A stretch of DNA of 64,000 nucleotides from Dickeya fangzhongdai (GTDB taxonomy: Bacteria > Pseudomonadota > Gammaproteobacteria > Enterobacterales > Enterobacteriaceae), in assembly GCF_002812485.1 (NCBI RefSeq), contig NZ_CP025003.1, positions 496,001 to 560,000 of the forward strand. Direction: 5' to 3'. Below, one piece after another: positions 8,845-16,644 of this stretch. Each line of letters opens with the position of its first letter. Position 1 is the stretch's first letter. The translations under genes were made by a program, and so were the position numbers. The notes beneath the pieces were generated by a model. It saw only the letters and a list, made by a program, of their open reading frames with translations, searched no databases and was not told the DNA's origin.

Positions 8845-8865
8845 TTGACTGGCAACACGGTTACT
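8845..8865 (+). promoter_or_regulatory. Right-end half of a circle-junction promoter
   Basis: TTGACT at 8845-8850 resembles a -35 box. When the right end (through CT at 8865) joins the left end at 7643 in a circle, it lies exactly 17 bp from TATCTT (7645-7650), a 4/6 match to a -10 box, reading into the bridge RNA. In the integrated state the two halves are 1.2 kb apart. This matches known behaviour of IS110-family circles; use as a promoter is inferred. Confidence 0.6.
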
Positions 8866-9107
8866 CAACGCCGCCTCTCCTTGACCACTGGCTGGTGGCT
8901 AAACTGTGCCGCTGACGCGGTTCCTTCGGCATTCGCCTTCGCTATTCGGACCGCCCGTGACGTGTTTACTCGCCCCATCCCTGGGGCTCGCCCTTCGTGC
9001 CAGCGTAAACGCTGTTCAAAAACGTTCCCGACGTTTTTGTCCAACACGGCACGGGCTTGCGCGGCTTCCCTGCCGCGCATCCGGCGAAGTCGTTTGCCTC
9101 AGCACAG
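8864..9107 (+). repeat. Intergenic repeat copy B, right fragment
   Basis: Read on the minus strand, it aligns with copy A at 5001-5168: shared blocks include TGCTGAGG, CGTCACGRGCGG, CCGAAGG then ACCGCG, AGCGGCA and TTTAGCCA. It is about 70 bases longer than copy A because of an extra hairpin-rich segment around 8990-9050, including ACGTTCCCGACGTTTTTG. Several overlapping open frames here (for example 8906-9208) are by-products of the GC-rich palindromes, not genes. Confidence 0.75.
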
Positions 9108-9162
9108 TTTTTAACGCCGGGAAAACCCTTAATCTGGCACTTATAGAATTTGTCAGCACTGT

Positions 9163-9194
9163 ACGCCGGGAATATCCCGGCGTTATTGTTTTGT
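9163..9194 (+). terminator. Rho-independent terminator
   Basis: ACGCCGGGA (9163-9171) pairs perfectly with TCCCGGCGT (9175-9183) around a 3-nt loop, followed by TATTGTTTTGT. It lies 22 bp downstream of the convergent Lrp-type gene and may originally have closed the acdS transcription unit. Confidence 0.65.
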
Positions 9195-9204
9195 GTGCTC
9201 GCCT

Positions 9205-9708
9205 TTAAAACACCAACTGCGTTGTCGACAGCACTTCCCGCAGGCCGATAAAAGAGCGGATCTGACGTACGCCCGGCAGGAACAGTAACTGTTCGGCATG
9301 CAGTTTGTTGAAGCTCTGGTTGTCTTTGGTGCGGATCATCAGGATGTAATCGAACTCGCCGGTGACCACGTGGCACTCCATGCAGCCGCTGATTTTCTGC
9401 ACCGCCGCTTCAAAGTCTTCAAAGCTTTTCGGGGTAGAGCGGTCAAGCACCACGCCGATTAACACCACCATGCCGACATTCAGCGCCTGCGGGTTCAACA
9501 GGGCGACATAACCTTTGATCAGCCCTATCTGTTTTAATCGCTCCACCCGGCGCAGGCAGGCCGGGGCGCTGAGCTTGACCTTTTCCGCCAGCGCCACGTT
9601 GGAGATGGAGGCGTCGGACTGGAGATAACGCAGGATGGCGAGATCAAAACGGTCAAGATTGAGGCTTTTTTCGTCCGGGCTATCGGCGGCGGCGGTTTTG
9701 GTTTTCAT
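9205..9708 (-). CDS. Lrp/AsnC-family transcriptional regulator
   Basis: 167-aa leucine-responsive-type regulator. The N-terminal helix-turn-helix (LDRFDLAILRYLQSDASISN then LAEKVKLSAPACLRRVERLK, residues 17-60) is followed by an AsnC ligand domain with the typical VVTGEFDYILMI strand near residue 115. It is convergent with acdS across the insertion element. ACC deaminase genes of other proteobacteria are controlled by the Lrp-type regulator AcdR, normally divergent from acdS, so this is a plausible AcdR counterpart relocated or separated by the IS; that link is inference. Confidence 0.88.
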   Translation of the reverse strand: MKTKTAAADSPDEKSLNLDRFDLAILRYLQSDASISNVALAEKVKLSAPACLRRVERLKQIGLIKGYVALLNPQALNVGMVVLIGVVLDRSTPKSFEDFEAAVQKISGCMECHVVTGEFDYILMIRTKDNQSFNKLHAEQLLFLPGVRQIRSFIGLREVLSTTQLVF

Positions 9709-9882
9709 GGTGGTTTAATCTCCACTGGAAGTCACATTGACGCAGCAAAATTGCGCATTAGATGAGTATGGCGCAATTTCCTTCAACATAACACCGACTA
9801 TTTCAGGGCGACGCGCTTGATGGCGGATAAGGGTATGTGCGGACGGCGTAAAACGGCGCGCATGAGGCGCGCCGTCTGAGGG

Positions 9883-10413
9883 TTATTTCTGTAATCTGGC
9901 CTGCTTCAGCGTGGTATATAACCGCGCCTTATCGTGCTCGCTGAGGTTCTTCTGGGTCACGGCGTGCATAAACGCAGCGTGATTCAGCCGGCTCAGGCTG
10001 CCGCCCTGTTTGTGCAGGGTATCGGCGAGTTGCTGTAGCAGCACGCCGTTCAGTTTGGCGATTTGGGCGCGCACTTCGTCCAGCGGGCGCGGCTGCCAGT
10101 CTTTCTCCGGCACAGCCAACCAGTCGGCGCGGTAGCGATACTGAATCGCCTTGGCGGCATCCATCTGCGCCTGAATGAACGGCGTAACCGAGTCGGCGTC
10201 CAGCCCGTACTGCGTCGCCTGCTGTCGGCTGGCTTTCAGTACGTTGTCTTCCTGTTGCAGATCCTCAATCGCCAGATGATGAGCCGCTTTGTAGCCCGCC
10301 ACATCCTTCATATAGCCGAGGCGTTGGTTAACCAGTGATGCCAGATCGGCGCTTTCCGCTGCCAGCGCACTGGTGCTGATCAGGCAGGCTACCAGACACA
10401 TTGTCCGTAACAT
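9883..10413 (-). CDS. aroQ: Periplasmic chorismate mutase, AroQ-gamma type
   Basis: Exported enzyme converting chorismate to prephenate outside the cytoplasm. Start at ATG 10413 (176 aa) gives a clean signal peptide (MLRTMCLVACLISTSALAA, cleavage after about residue 19) and follows a GGAG; the longer frame to 10503 lacks this. The mature part begins with SLVNQRLGYMKDVAGYKAAH, carrying the conserved Arg and Lys of the AroQ active site, and length matches the 155-160-residue gamma subclass. Such secreted mutases occur in several plant and animal pathogens. It stands alone, without pheA or tyrA neighbours. Confidence 0.88.
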   Translation of the reverse strand: MLRTMCLVACLISTSALAAESADLASLVNQRLGYMKDVAGYKAAHHLAIEDLQQEDNVLKASRQQATQYGLDADSVTPFIQAQMDAAKAIQYRYRADWLAVPEKDWQPRPLDEVRAQIAKLNGVLLQQLADTLHKQGGSLSRLNHAAFMHAVTQKNLSEHDKARLYTTLKQARLQK

Positions 10414-10804
10414 ATTGTCTCCAGGTGGTTGAAAGTAAGAAGGCAAAGCCGCCATATCGACCCTGCCGTCGCCACGGACGCCTGCGGCGAACACGGCAAT
10501 CATCGCGCCACCATCTTAAGTGCATGGCATAGCGTTGTGATCAACGCGGCGATGGCGGATTCGTAACCAGACGTACATGTTGTTTTGCATTCTGTGCGGT
10601 GATTACTGGATGTGATTGTATGAATTCGTGTTATCAGCCGATGCGGCTACCCTGATTCCACGCGCGCTGCCGTAGATTATTTCACCCGTAATCGCTGGAG
10701 CCGGAAAGGGAAGCGATAGTAGAAGCCGCTTCATTTTTATAAAATTTTCATACTGTTGGACATATATTGATACGTTCCGCCAGCGGGCGTGGCGGAACGC
10801 GGCG
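10414..10804 (+). other. Gene-free stretch before the chorismate mutase gene
   Basis: About 390 bp with no convincing coding frame. It should contain the promoter for the chorismate mutase gene. At 10774-10798 a perfect 9-bp hairpin (GTTCCGCCA with TGGCGGAAC) lies just beyond the stop of the MFS gene; it has no U-run, so a terminator role is weak. Confidence 0.5.
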
Positions 10805-12037
10805 TCATCCGGAGTGGTCGGGACGGGGCGATGGCAGCGATGTGTCCGCCAGTTTGCGCCGCAGACCGATCAGCAATCCGATGCCGGCCAGCAGCGAGAG
10901 CGCGATGGCGATATGCATGAACCAGGTCAGCGGCCAGTCGTAGCGCTCGGACAGAAACAGGAACACACCCATCAGCGGCAGCACCGACTGGTTCAGCATC
11001 AGGATCAGCGAGGAAACGCTGGCCAGCCGCTCGTAGGGAATCAGCGTCAGGCGCAGGGTGCGCATGATATTGCCGGTGAAGACCTTACCGACGATGCCCA
11101 GCGCGTAGAACGTCAGAAACGGCCCCAGGTGATCGAGCGTGGTGGTCAGCAGCAACGAAGCGACGACAATCAGGCCGAGTCCTGCCGCCAGCAGCGCTTC
11201 CCGGCTCAGGCGACTGAGCGCCGCGCCGTAAACCAGCGTGGATAAAAATCCTGCCGCGCCGGCGCAAATATCAATGAAACCAAAATATTTCACTGATAAC
11301 CCCATCTGATTTTCAATCAGGGCGGCGCCGCCGGACTCCACCAGCCCATCGAACATATTATTTCCGGCCGCCAGTACGATCATCAAAATAATAAATGGAT
11401 TTCTGATTATCATCAGTAGCGGGAATAATTTTTTTGGCGCTGGGCGAGGCGAGTTGATTTTATTTTCCGGCGCCGGGTCCGGGGTGAAAGAAAACAAGCG
11501 AGAGGTGAGGAAATAATAAGCGTTGCATAAATAGAATGTGGCGGCGATATACAAAAGCGTCAAAAAACCGTATTCATACAACAGTATGCCAATCAACGGC
11601 CCCAACACCATGCCGAGTAAATCCAGCCGGGTCAGCAGGTTGGCGTCCCGATCGATGTGGCGGCTATGGGCGGCGATCAGCTTTTCCACGGCGGTGAGGG
11701 TTTGCGCGTTGCCGATAGACACCCCGGCGCCCAGTAGCCCGCAGGCCAGCGCCAGCGTCAACGGTTGTTCGGCAAAATTCAGCACCAGACAGAGCAGCAG
11801 GCAGCCAAACGCCTTGACCGCGTCGGACGCGATAGAAATGGGGCGGACGCCCCAGCGATCAATCAGCGCGCCCAGCGCCGGGATCAGCACAATGCGCGGC
11901 AGCCACCATAACGTATAAGACAAACCGGAGTAGGTCAGGCTTTGGGTTTCGGCGTAGACCAGCACCGGAATCAGGAACACCATCAAACCATCGGCGATAA
12001 ACACCAATGCAAGAAAAAAAAGCAAAACCGGACTCAT
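10805..12037 (-). CDS. MFS transporter, MFS_3/EntS-like exporter family
   Basis: Inner-membrane major facilitator of about 410 aa with 12 predicted hydrophobic segments and the cytoplasmic loop motif GALIDRWGVRP near residue 60. I place the start at ATG 12037 (MSPVLLFFLALVF), directly at the first membrane helix. The open frame continues to 12166, but that part is a palindromic intergenic repeat. The pattern is closest to proton-driven exporters of siderophores or drugs of the MFS_3 type; substrate unknown. It is a lone gene. Confidence 0.82.
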   Translation of the reverse strand: MSPVLLFFLALVFIADGLMVFLIPVLVYAETQSLTYSGLSYTLWWLPRIVLIPALGALIDRWGVRPISIASDAVKAFGCLLLCLVLNFAEQPLTLALACGLLGAGVSIGNAQTLTAVEKLIAAHSRHIDRDANLLTRLDLLGMVLGPLIGILLYEYGFLTLLYIAATFYLCNAYYFLTSRLFSFTPDPAPENKINSPRPAPKKLFPLLMIIRNPFIILMIVLAAGNNMFDGLVESGGAALIENQMGLSVKYFGFIDICAGAAGFLSTLVYGAALSRLSREALLAAGLGLIVVASLLLTTTLDHLGPFLTFYALGIVGKVFTGNIMRTLRLTLIPYERLASVSSLILMLNQSVLPLMGVFLFLSERYDWPLTWFMHIAIALSLLAGIGLLIGLRRKLADTSLPSPRPDHSG

Positions 12038-12039
12038 GG

Positions 12040-12187
12040 GATAAATACCCCTGACAGCATAACCCTCCATAGCTGCAAGTTGCGGGGACATCGGTTTTCT
12101 CCGCCACCCCGGCCGCCTGCTGTTGTAAGCGCCTGGGGATTCACTGCGTCGCCGTCGTCCTGCCACTCGAATTATTTCGGGTATATC
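12040..12187 (+). repeat. Enterobacterial palindromic repeat, copy 1
   Basis: Contains AGCTGCAAGTTGCGG near the left end and CTGGGGATTCACTGCG ... CCACTCGAATTATTTCGGGTATA at the right (12139-12185). This is the same degenerate element as at 15639-15857 and 39150-39276, a type of roughly 130-220-bp palindromic repeat I know from other Enterobacterales genomes. It abuts the start of the MFS gene. The remaining stretch to 12455 is AT-rich and should hold two divergent promoters. Confidence 0.65.
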
Positions 12188-12455
12188 AGGTCATGTTTTG
12201 TAAATTAAAAAAATGACGTAAGCGGAAACAAAAAATAAACGCTACGGCACCGTATAAGCGCCTCAATATAATAATGTGTCGTCGGGAAAGTAAATGTTTA
12301 TTTATTGACAAAACCGGGGTAAACATTTTTTGTTTAAAATAATTTTACCGCTTATTATCAATTTTGAAAAATGCGCTGCCCACATCAGTCATGTTGCTGT
12401 CATTACTTTTTGGCTATTCTGTGGTGATCTAAATGGATTGGTGCAGGAGAACGGC

Positions 12456-13166
12456 ATGGATTTACTTGGTTTTGAACAGACGCTCAGTCAGTACGTCGCC
12501 CGGCATCTGGCGGACTCCGTGGATAGCGCGCACGATCACCACCATCTGGTGCGGGTGGCGAACAGCGCCCGGCACATTCAGCGCACGGAAGGGGGCGACC
12601 TGCGGGTAATTATCGCCGCCGCCTGGCTGCATGACATTGTTTTGATCCCGAAAAATCACCCGGATCGCAGCCGGGCTTCGCGCATGGCGGCGGAAGAAGC
12701 GGTGCGTATTCTGTCGCTGGATTTCCCCGATTTTCCCTACGCGCTGTACCCGGCGGTGTTTCATGCGGTTGAGGCGCACAGCTTCAGCGCCGGCATTACG
12801 GCGGAAACGCTGGAAGCCAAAATTGTGCAGGATGCCGACCGGTTAGATTCGCTCGGCGCGCTGGGGCTGGCGCGGGTGTTCTATGTGGCGGGCATGATGG
12901 GGCGGCCGTTGTTTGATCCGCAGGATCTGTTCGCTTGCGATCGCGAGCTGGACGATCGCCTCTACACGCTGGATCACTTCCGCGTCAAACTGATGCGCTT
13001 GCCGGAAACCATGAATACGGCGGAAGGCAAACGCATCGCCGAAGCCAATGCATCCTGGCTGGTGGATTTTCTGGCCAAGCTGGCCGGGGAAGTCAATGGC
13101 GACCCGACCTTGCTGGATCCGCTGGTTCGCGCGCAATTCAGCGCCTGGCATCCCTGGCTGACCTGA
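12456..13166 (+). CDS. yedJ: HD-domain phosphohydrolase, YedJ family
   Basis: Cytoplasmic metal-dependent phosphohydrolase (236 aa) resembling E. coli YedJ over its whole length. HD-domain ligands are visible: the histidine-rich SAHDHHH (about 26-32), WLHDIV (about 58-63), a distal His in AVEAHSFS and the Asp of QDADRLDSLGALGLARVF. ATG 12456 follows CAGGAG; the frame is open further upstream to 12330 but without a ribosome-binding site. Substrate is unknown. The gene is alone and ends at a strong bidirectional terminator. Confidence 0.88.
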   Translation: MDLLGFEQTLSQYVARHLADSVDSAHDHHHLVRVANSARHIQRTEGGDLRVIIAAAWLHDIVLIPKNHPDRSRASRMAAEEAVRILSLDFPDFPYALYPAVFHAVEAHSFSAGITAETLEAKIVQDADRLDSLGALGLARVFYVAGMMGRPLFDPQDLFACDRELDDRLYTLDHFRVKLMRLPETMNTAEGKRIAEANASWLVDFLAKLAGEVNGDPTLLDPLVRAQFSAWHPWLT

Positions 13167-13187
13167 CGCGCGCCAGCTAATCCCGAA

Positions 13188-13222
13188 GCGTCGTACCGGC
13201 TGTTGCCGGTACGACGCTTATC
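13188..13222 (+). terminator. Bidirectional terminator between yedJ and the SulP gene
   Basis: A perfect 13-bp stem (GCGTCGTACCGGC at 13188-13200, GCCGGTACGACGC at 13205-13217) with a TGTT loop fills the 56-bp gap between convergent genes. It is followed by TTATCT on the plus strand. Confidence 0.75.
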
Positions 13223-14692
13223 TCACACCGGCCACTGCGCCAGCCGGATGCCGCGCGCTGGCGCGTTATCGCGGAAATCCTGCAACACGGCCTGTACATC
13301 CGGGTCGATATAGTCCGCGTTGTCGTGTTCCACAATCACCACGCTGTTGGCCGGGATGCGGTTCAGCAGGCCCTGCAGACGCGGGTTGTGGACAAACGTC
13401 AGGTTCTGCTGGAAACGCAGCACGAAGTGATCGCTGTAGCGGGTGAGCTGCAGCGCGTTGCGGTGGCTGCCGTAGAAATTGATGAGCAACTGCGTCACCA
13501 TCCCCAGCGCGATCCCCGCCAGCATGCCCAGCGCGATAATGCCGACGATGGTGGTGATAAACGGTACGAACTGTTGCCAGCCCTGTTTCCACTGTTCGAC
13601 AAACAGCGACGGCGACGCCAGTTTGTAGCCGGTATAAAGCAGTACCGCCGCCAGGCTGGCCAGTGGAATGGCGTTGAGCAGGTCGGTTAGGTACAGCACG
13701 CTCAACAGCAACAGCACGCCATGCAGCAGGATGGAGATTTTACTGCGCGCGCCGGCGTTGACGTTGACCGAACTGCGCACGATCACCGCCGTGATGGGCA
13801 GACCGCCGAGAAAGCCGCTCAGAAAATTACCGATCCCCTGGGCGCGCAGTTCCTTGTCCGGCGATGGGGGTGGCGTCTGCGGCTTGATTTTCTTCAATGC
13901 TTCCTGGCTCAGCAGGGTTTCCAGGCTGGCGACCAGCGCCAGCGTAACCGCCACCATGTAGACGGCCGGGTTACGCCATGCCAGCCAGTCCGGGCGCAGC
14001 AGCTCGTCGGTCATTTCGGTGAAGCCGGCGAATTCCGGCAGTACGATGCGCGGCATGCTGCCGAGGATTTCCGGCATCGCCTGCGCGCCATACAGGGTGA
14101 ATATCCCGCCGAACAGCACCGCGACCAGCGGCCCTGGCAGCCAGGTCAGATAGCGGTGGTTTTTTACCGCCGAGGTTCCCCACAGCCATTGCAGCAGCAA
14201 ACCGCCGCCCGCGACGACGATAGCGCCGATAGAGAGCGCCGCGGCCGGGTTTTGCCACAGACTGCTGAACTTGGCTTTGGCGTCCGCCCCCAGCGCCAGC
14301 GGGAACTGCTGGATGATCAGCAGCAGACCGATGGCGGCCAGCATGCCGCGGATGACGCTGCCGGGAATCACCGAAATGAAGCGTCCGGCGCGGGCGACCC
14401 CCATCAGGAACTGCAACACGCCGGCCAGCATGATCGCCAGCAACAGCGCGGAGAATGAGCCCAGCGTTTCGATAGCGCCGGAAACAATGGTGACCAGCCC
14501 GGCGGCCGGGCCGCTGACTGCGAAACGGGATGGGCTGAACAGGGTGACCACCAGCCCGCCGATCAGGCCGGTCAGCAGGCCGACGAATGGCGGCAGACCG
14601 CTGGCCTGGGCGATGCCGAGGCACAGCGGCAACGCCACCAGGAAAACCACCAGACCGGCGGGAATATCCTGCCGAAGCGTACTCAGGTTCAT
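13223..14692 (-). CDS. SulP-family anion (probably bicarbonate) transporter
   Basis: Inner-membrane transporter of 489 aa: a SulP membrane domain of many hydrophobic segments (residues 1-400, with GLLTGLIGGLVVTLFSPSRF near 37-56 and PFVGL) and a short C-terminal STAS-like domain ending in DFRDNAPARGIRLAQWPV. Its start overlaps the stop of the carbonic anhydrase gene by ATGA, so the two are co-translated. SulP proteins linked to beta-carbonic anhydrases are commonly taken as sodium-bicarbonate or bicarbonate carriers, hence the call; sulfate or another anion cannot be excluded. Confidence 0.88.
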   Translation of the reverse strand: MNLSTLRQDIPAGLVVFLVALPLCLGIAQASGLPPFVGLLTGLIGGLVVTLFSPSRFAVSGPAAGLVTIVSGAIETLGSFSALLLAIMLAGVLQFLMGVARAGRFISVIPGSVIRGMLAAIGLLLIIQQFPLALGADAKAKFSSLWQNPAAALSIGAIVVAGGGLLLQWLWGTSAVKNHRYLTWLPGPLVAVLFGGIFTLYGAQAMPEILGSMPRIVLPEFAGFTEMTDELLRPDWLAWRNPAVYMVAVTLALVASLETLLSQEALKKIKPQTPPPSPDKELRAQGIGNFLSGFLGGLPITAVIVRSSVNVNAGARSKISILLHGVLLLLSVLYLTDLLNAIPLASLAAVLLYTGYKLASPSLFVEQWKQGWQQFVPFITTIVGIIALGMLAGIALGMVTQLLINFYGSHRNALQLTRYSDHFVLRFQQNLTFVHNPRLQGLLNRIPANSVVIVEHDNADYIDPDVQAVLQDFRDNAPARGIRLAQWPV

Positions 14693-15318
14693 GTCGATTC
14701 CTCCACGGCGTATTGATGAATAAGCTCTTTCAGATGACCGTTGTGCAGGTCGTAAACGCAGCCATAGACGCCCAGTTCGACGCCGTCGCGCCAGGCTTGC
14801 CGCACCGGCGGCGCGTTCACCAGCCGGGCGAACTGCTCCAGCACGTTGGCTTCCACCAGTTGATTCTGACGTTGGGCTGCGTCGTCCGCGCCGTCGTCCG
14901 GCAAAGCGATATGGTGGGCCAGCGAGGCGCGCAACGATCGGATGCGGCGGGACAGCGGCGAATCTTCATTCACCAGTGGCATGCCCGGCAGGTTGACCGC
15001 CGCCTGCACCCCGCCGCAGCCGTAGTGGCCGCACAGAACAATGCGCGACACTTTCAGGTATTCCAGCGCGTATTGCAGTACGCTCATGAAGTTGTCGTCG
15101 TCGTGGCTCACCATGTTGGCGATATTGCGGTGCACGAACAGTTCGCCCGGATCGGATCCGGTGAGCACTTCCGCCGGCACCCGGCTGTCGGAACAGCCGA
15201 TCCACAGCGAGTGAGGTTTTTGCACCAGCGCGTGCTTCCTGAAATAGTGGGGGTGGCGCTGCCGCCGTTGCAGTGCCCAACTGCGGTTTTTGGCGAGCAA
15301 AGGTTTTAGCGTCGTCAC
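14689..15318 (-). CDS. Beta-class carbonic anhydrase
   Basis: Zinc enzyme interconverting carbon dioxide and bicarbonate. The beta-class motif WIGCSDSRVPAE gives the first zinc Cys and the Asp-Arg dyad; GHYGCGGVQAA gives the zinc His and second Cys. It resembles E. coli Can. The start is uncertain: GTG 15318 (209 aa) aligns best with the family N-terminus and follows AGAGAG, while the frame extends to ATG 15390. Together with the SulP gene it forms a two-gene operon for bicarbonate supply. Confidence 0.92.
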   Translation of the reverse strand: MTTLKPLLAKNRSWALQRRQRHPHYFRKHALVQKPHSLWIGCSDSRVPAEVLTGSDPGELFVHRNIANMVSHDDDNFMSVLQYALEYLKVSRIVLCGHYGCGGVQAAVNLPGMPLVNEDSPLSRRIRSLRASLAHHIALPDDGADDAAQRQNQLVEANVLEQFARLVNAPPVRQAWRDGVELGVYGCVYDLHNGHLKELIHQYAVEEST

Positions 15319-15638
15319 AACAGAACTCTCTCTACCAGGTTGAACATAACTCACAATGAGAAGGTGCCTCGCCGGATAATGGCGGGACACGGCCTAATTA
15401 ACGCGTCGCATATTCACGGCGCGTATTTATCCGATACCGGAACTGTCACATCCGTTCTTATTCGGAATGATTTTTTCTGTTAAATAAGATAATTCCGATC
15501 AGTAATTACTGCGGTTTATCTCTGTCATTCTTTATTCAATAAGAAAAAAGAATGACGACATCTGTCAGTTGCTGCTGTGGGGAAATAACGACAGTTCAGG
15601 AGGTAATAATATTACCCAGTCCCAGTCAGCATTATTTT

Positions 15639-15857
15639 TATACCCTTCATACTTCAAGTCGCAGGTACGTTGGCTTTATTACATTACCCGGCCATCCATC
15701 TCGGCCATACATGAGCCTCGCTCCTTCGGGGCCGCAGCACGTGGCGTTTAACGCTGCTCAAAGAATATTTATCATTCATCTCAGTCACTTAATCGAGTAA
15801 GCTCCTGGGGATTCGCTGCGTCGCCGCCTTTCTGCAACTCGAATTATGTTGGATACG
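15639..15857 (+). repeat. Enterobacterial palindromic repeat, copy 2
   Basis: Begins TATACCCTTCATACTTCAAG and ends TGCAACTCGAATTATGTTGG, with GAGTAAGCTCCTGGGGATTC inside. Compared with copy 3 it carries an additional GC-rich middle segment (about 15690-15770). Confidence 0.7.
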
Positions 15858-16509
15858 CTCGTTATGCTTTGTTTTATTTAGTTATTTTACGGCGCCGGTC
15901 GTCCTGCATCGTGGATCGCCGTCTGGTTTATTCATGGCAAGCGCCAGCCGCCGCAGGCGATAGCAGATAAGCCTGTGGGGATGTCATAAAAAATTAACAG
16001 TATGATTTTTATCAAATTATCTTCTAATTTAAGTATCAGGTTTCTCTGTAAAAATCATCGTATGTACAGCGGAAATACGCCGGAGGGAAAGGCATCCTTA
16101 CCCGTTTTAACACAGCGATTATCACCAGGGTGACAATGTGTTTTTCTGTTGTGTTGTTGTCCTTTTACGTCGTCGTCCTGTCACGGTTTGACTGTCACCC
16201 TTATTTTCAACACTGCCTAAATGTATAGCAACAATAATCTGACAATACCAGTCCGATGATAAAATTTATTTTCAATAAATCCACATCAAGAGACGGGTTT
16301 TATTTTTAGTTAAGACGGTTAATCCGGAAAGTGAATTGACTTTGGACTGGTTTTGTTCCTGGTGTGTATTATTTTTCTTATCGAATAAATAACGGATAAT
16401 ATGTTTATCTTCTTTTTTGAAGATAAAAAAGGCGACTCGAATTTATTTGGTATTGCGGAAATAGATAATTTTTTCTTTTTCGTTGTAAATGATTGTCAGC
16501 TATTGTCGC

Positions 16510-16550
16510 GCCGCGTAGAAAGTGTCCGTACTACTTAGGCGGCTTTTTTT
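16510..16550 (+). terminator. Terminator-like hairpin with T7 tract, orphan
   Basis: GCCGC (16510-16514) pairs with GCGGC (16539-16543), continued by GTAG (16515-16518) with CTAC (16531-16534), then seven T residues (16544-16550). No plus-strand gene lies upstream within 3 kb, so it may end an unannotated transcript. Confidence 0.45.
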
Positions 16551-16644
16551 CTGACGATGTGAAGCAGAGCGGGCTGGGATCACGTCATGTTGCGCTGAAT
16601 CGTGGTATCGATAGACGCTAATGTTTAGCCAGAGGGAGCGATGC

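Larger units (their letters stand above)
7643..8865 (+). mobile_element. IS110-family insertion sequence with bridge RNA, inserted in repeat copy B
   Basis: The element is delimited by the repeat it interrupts. Sequence left of 7642 (AAGGAGAGG plus CT) and right of 8864 (CT plus CAACGCCGCC) rejoins to give the same hairpin loop that is intact in copy A. A CT dinucleotide flanks both ends (7641-7642 and 8864-8865), as expected for IS110-type recombination with a CT core. It contains a 207-nt non-coding left end, one recombinase gene and a very short right end. There are no terminal inverted repeats, which is normal for this family. Length is about 1,223 bp counting one CT. Confidence 0.92.
15319..16644 (+). 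other. 1.3-kb gene-free region
   Basis: No convincing protein gene on either strand. It holds the promoter of the carbonic anhydrase operon, a palindromic repeat (15639-15857), then about 650 bp of AT-rich sequence, a terminator-like hairpin at 16510-16550 and the promoter/leader of the IclR-type gene. The terminator without an upstream gene raises the possibility of a small RNA between about 16080 and 16550. Confidence 0.5.

Noticed and set aside
8836..9376. Several overlapping open frames between the IS and the Lrp-type gene
   Set aside because: They coincide with the GC-rich palindromes of repeat copy B and have no ribosome-binding sites or recognisable domains.
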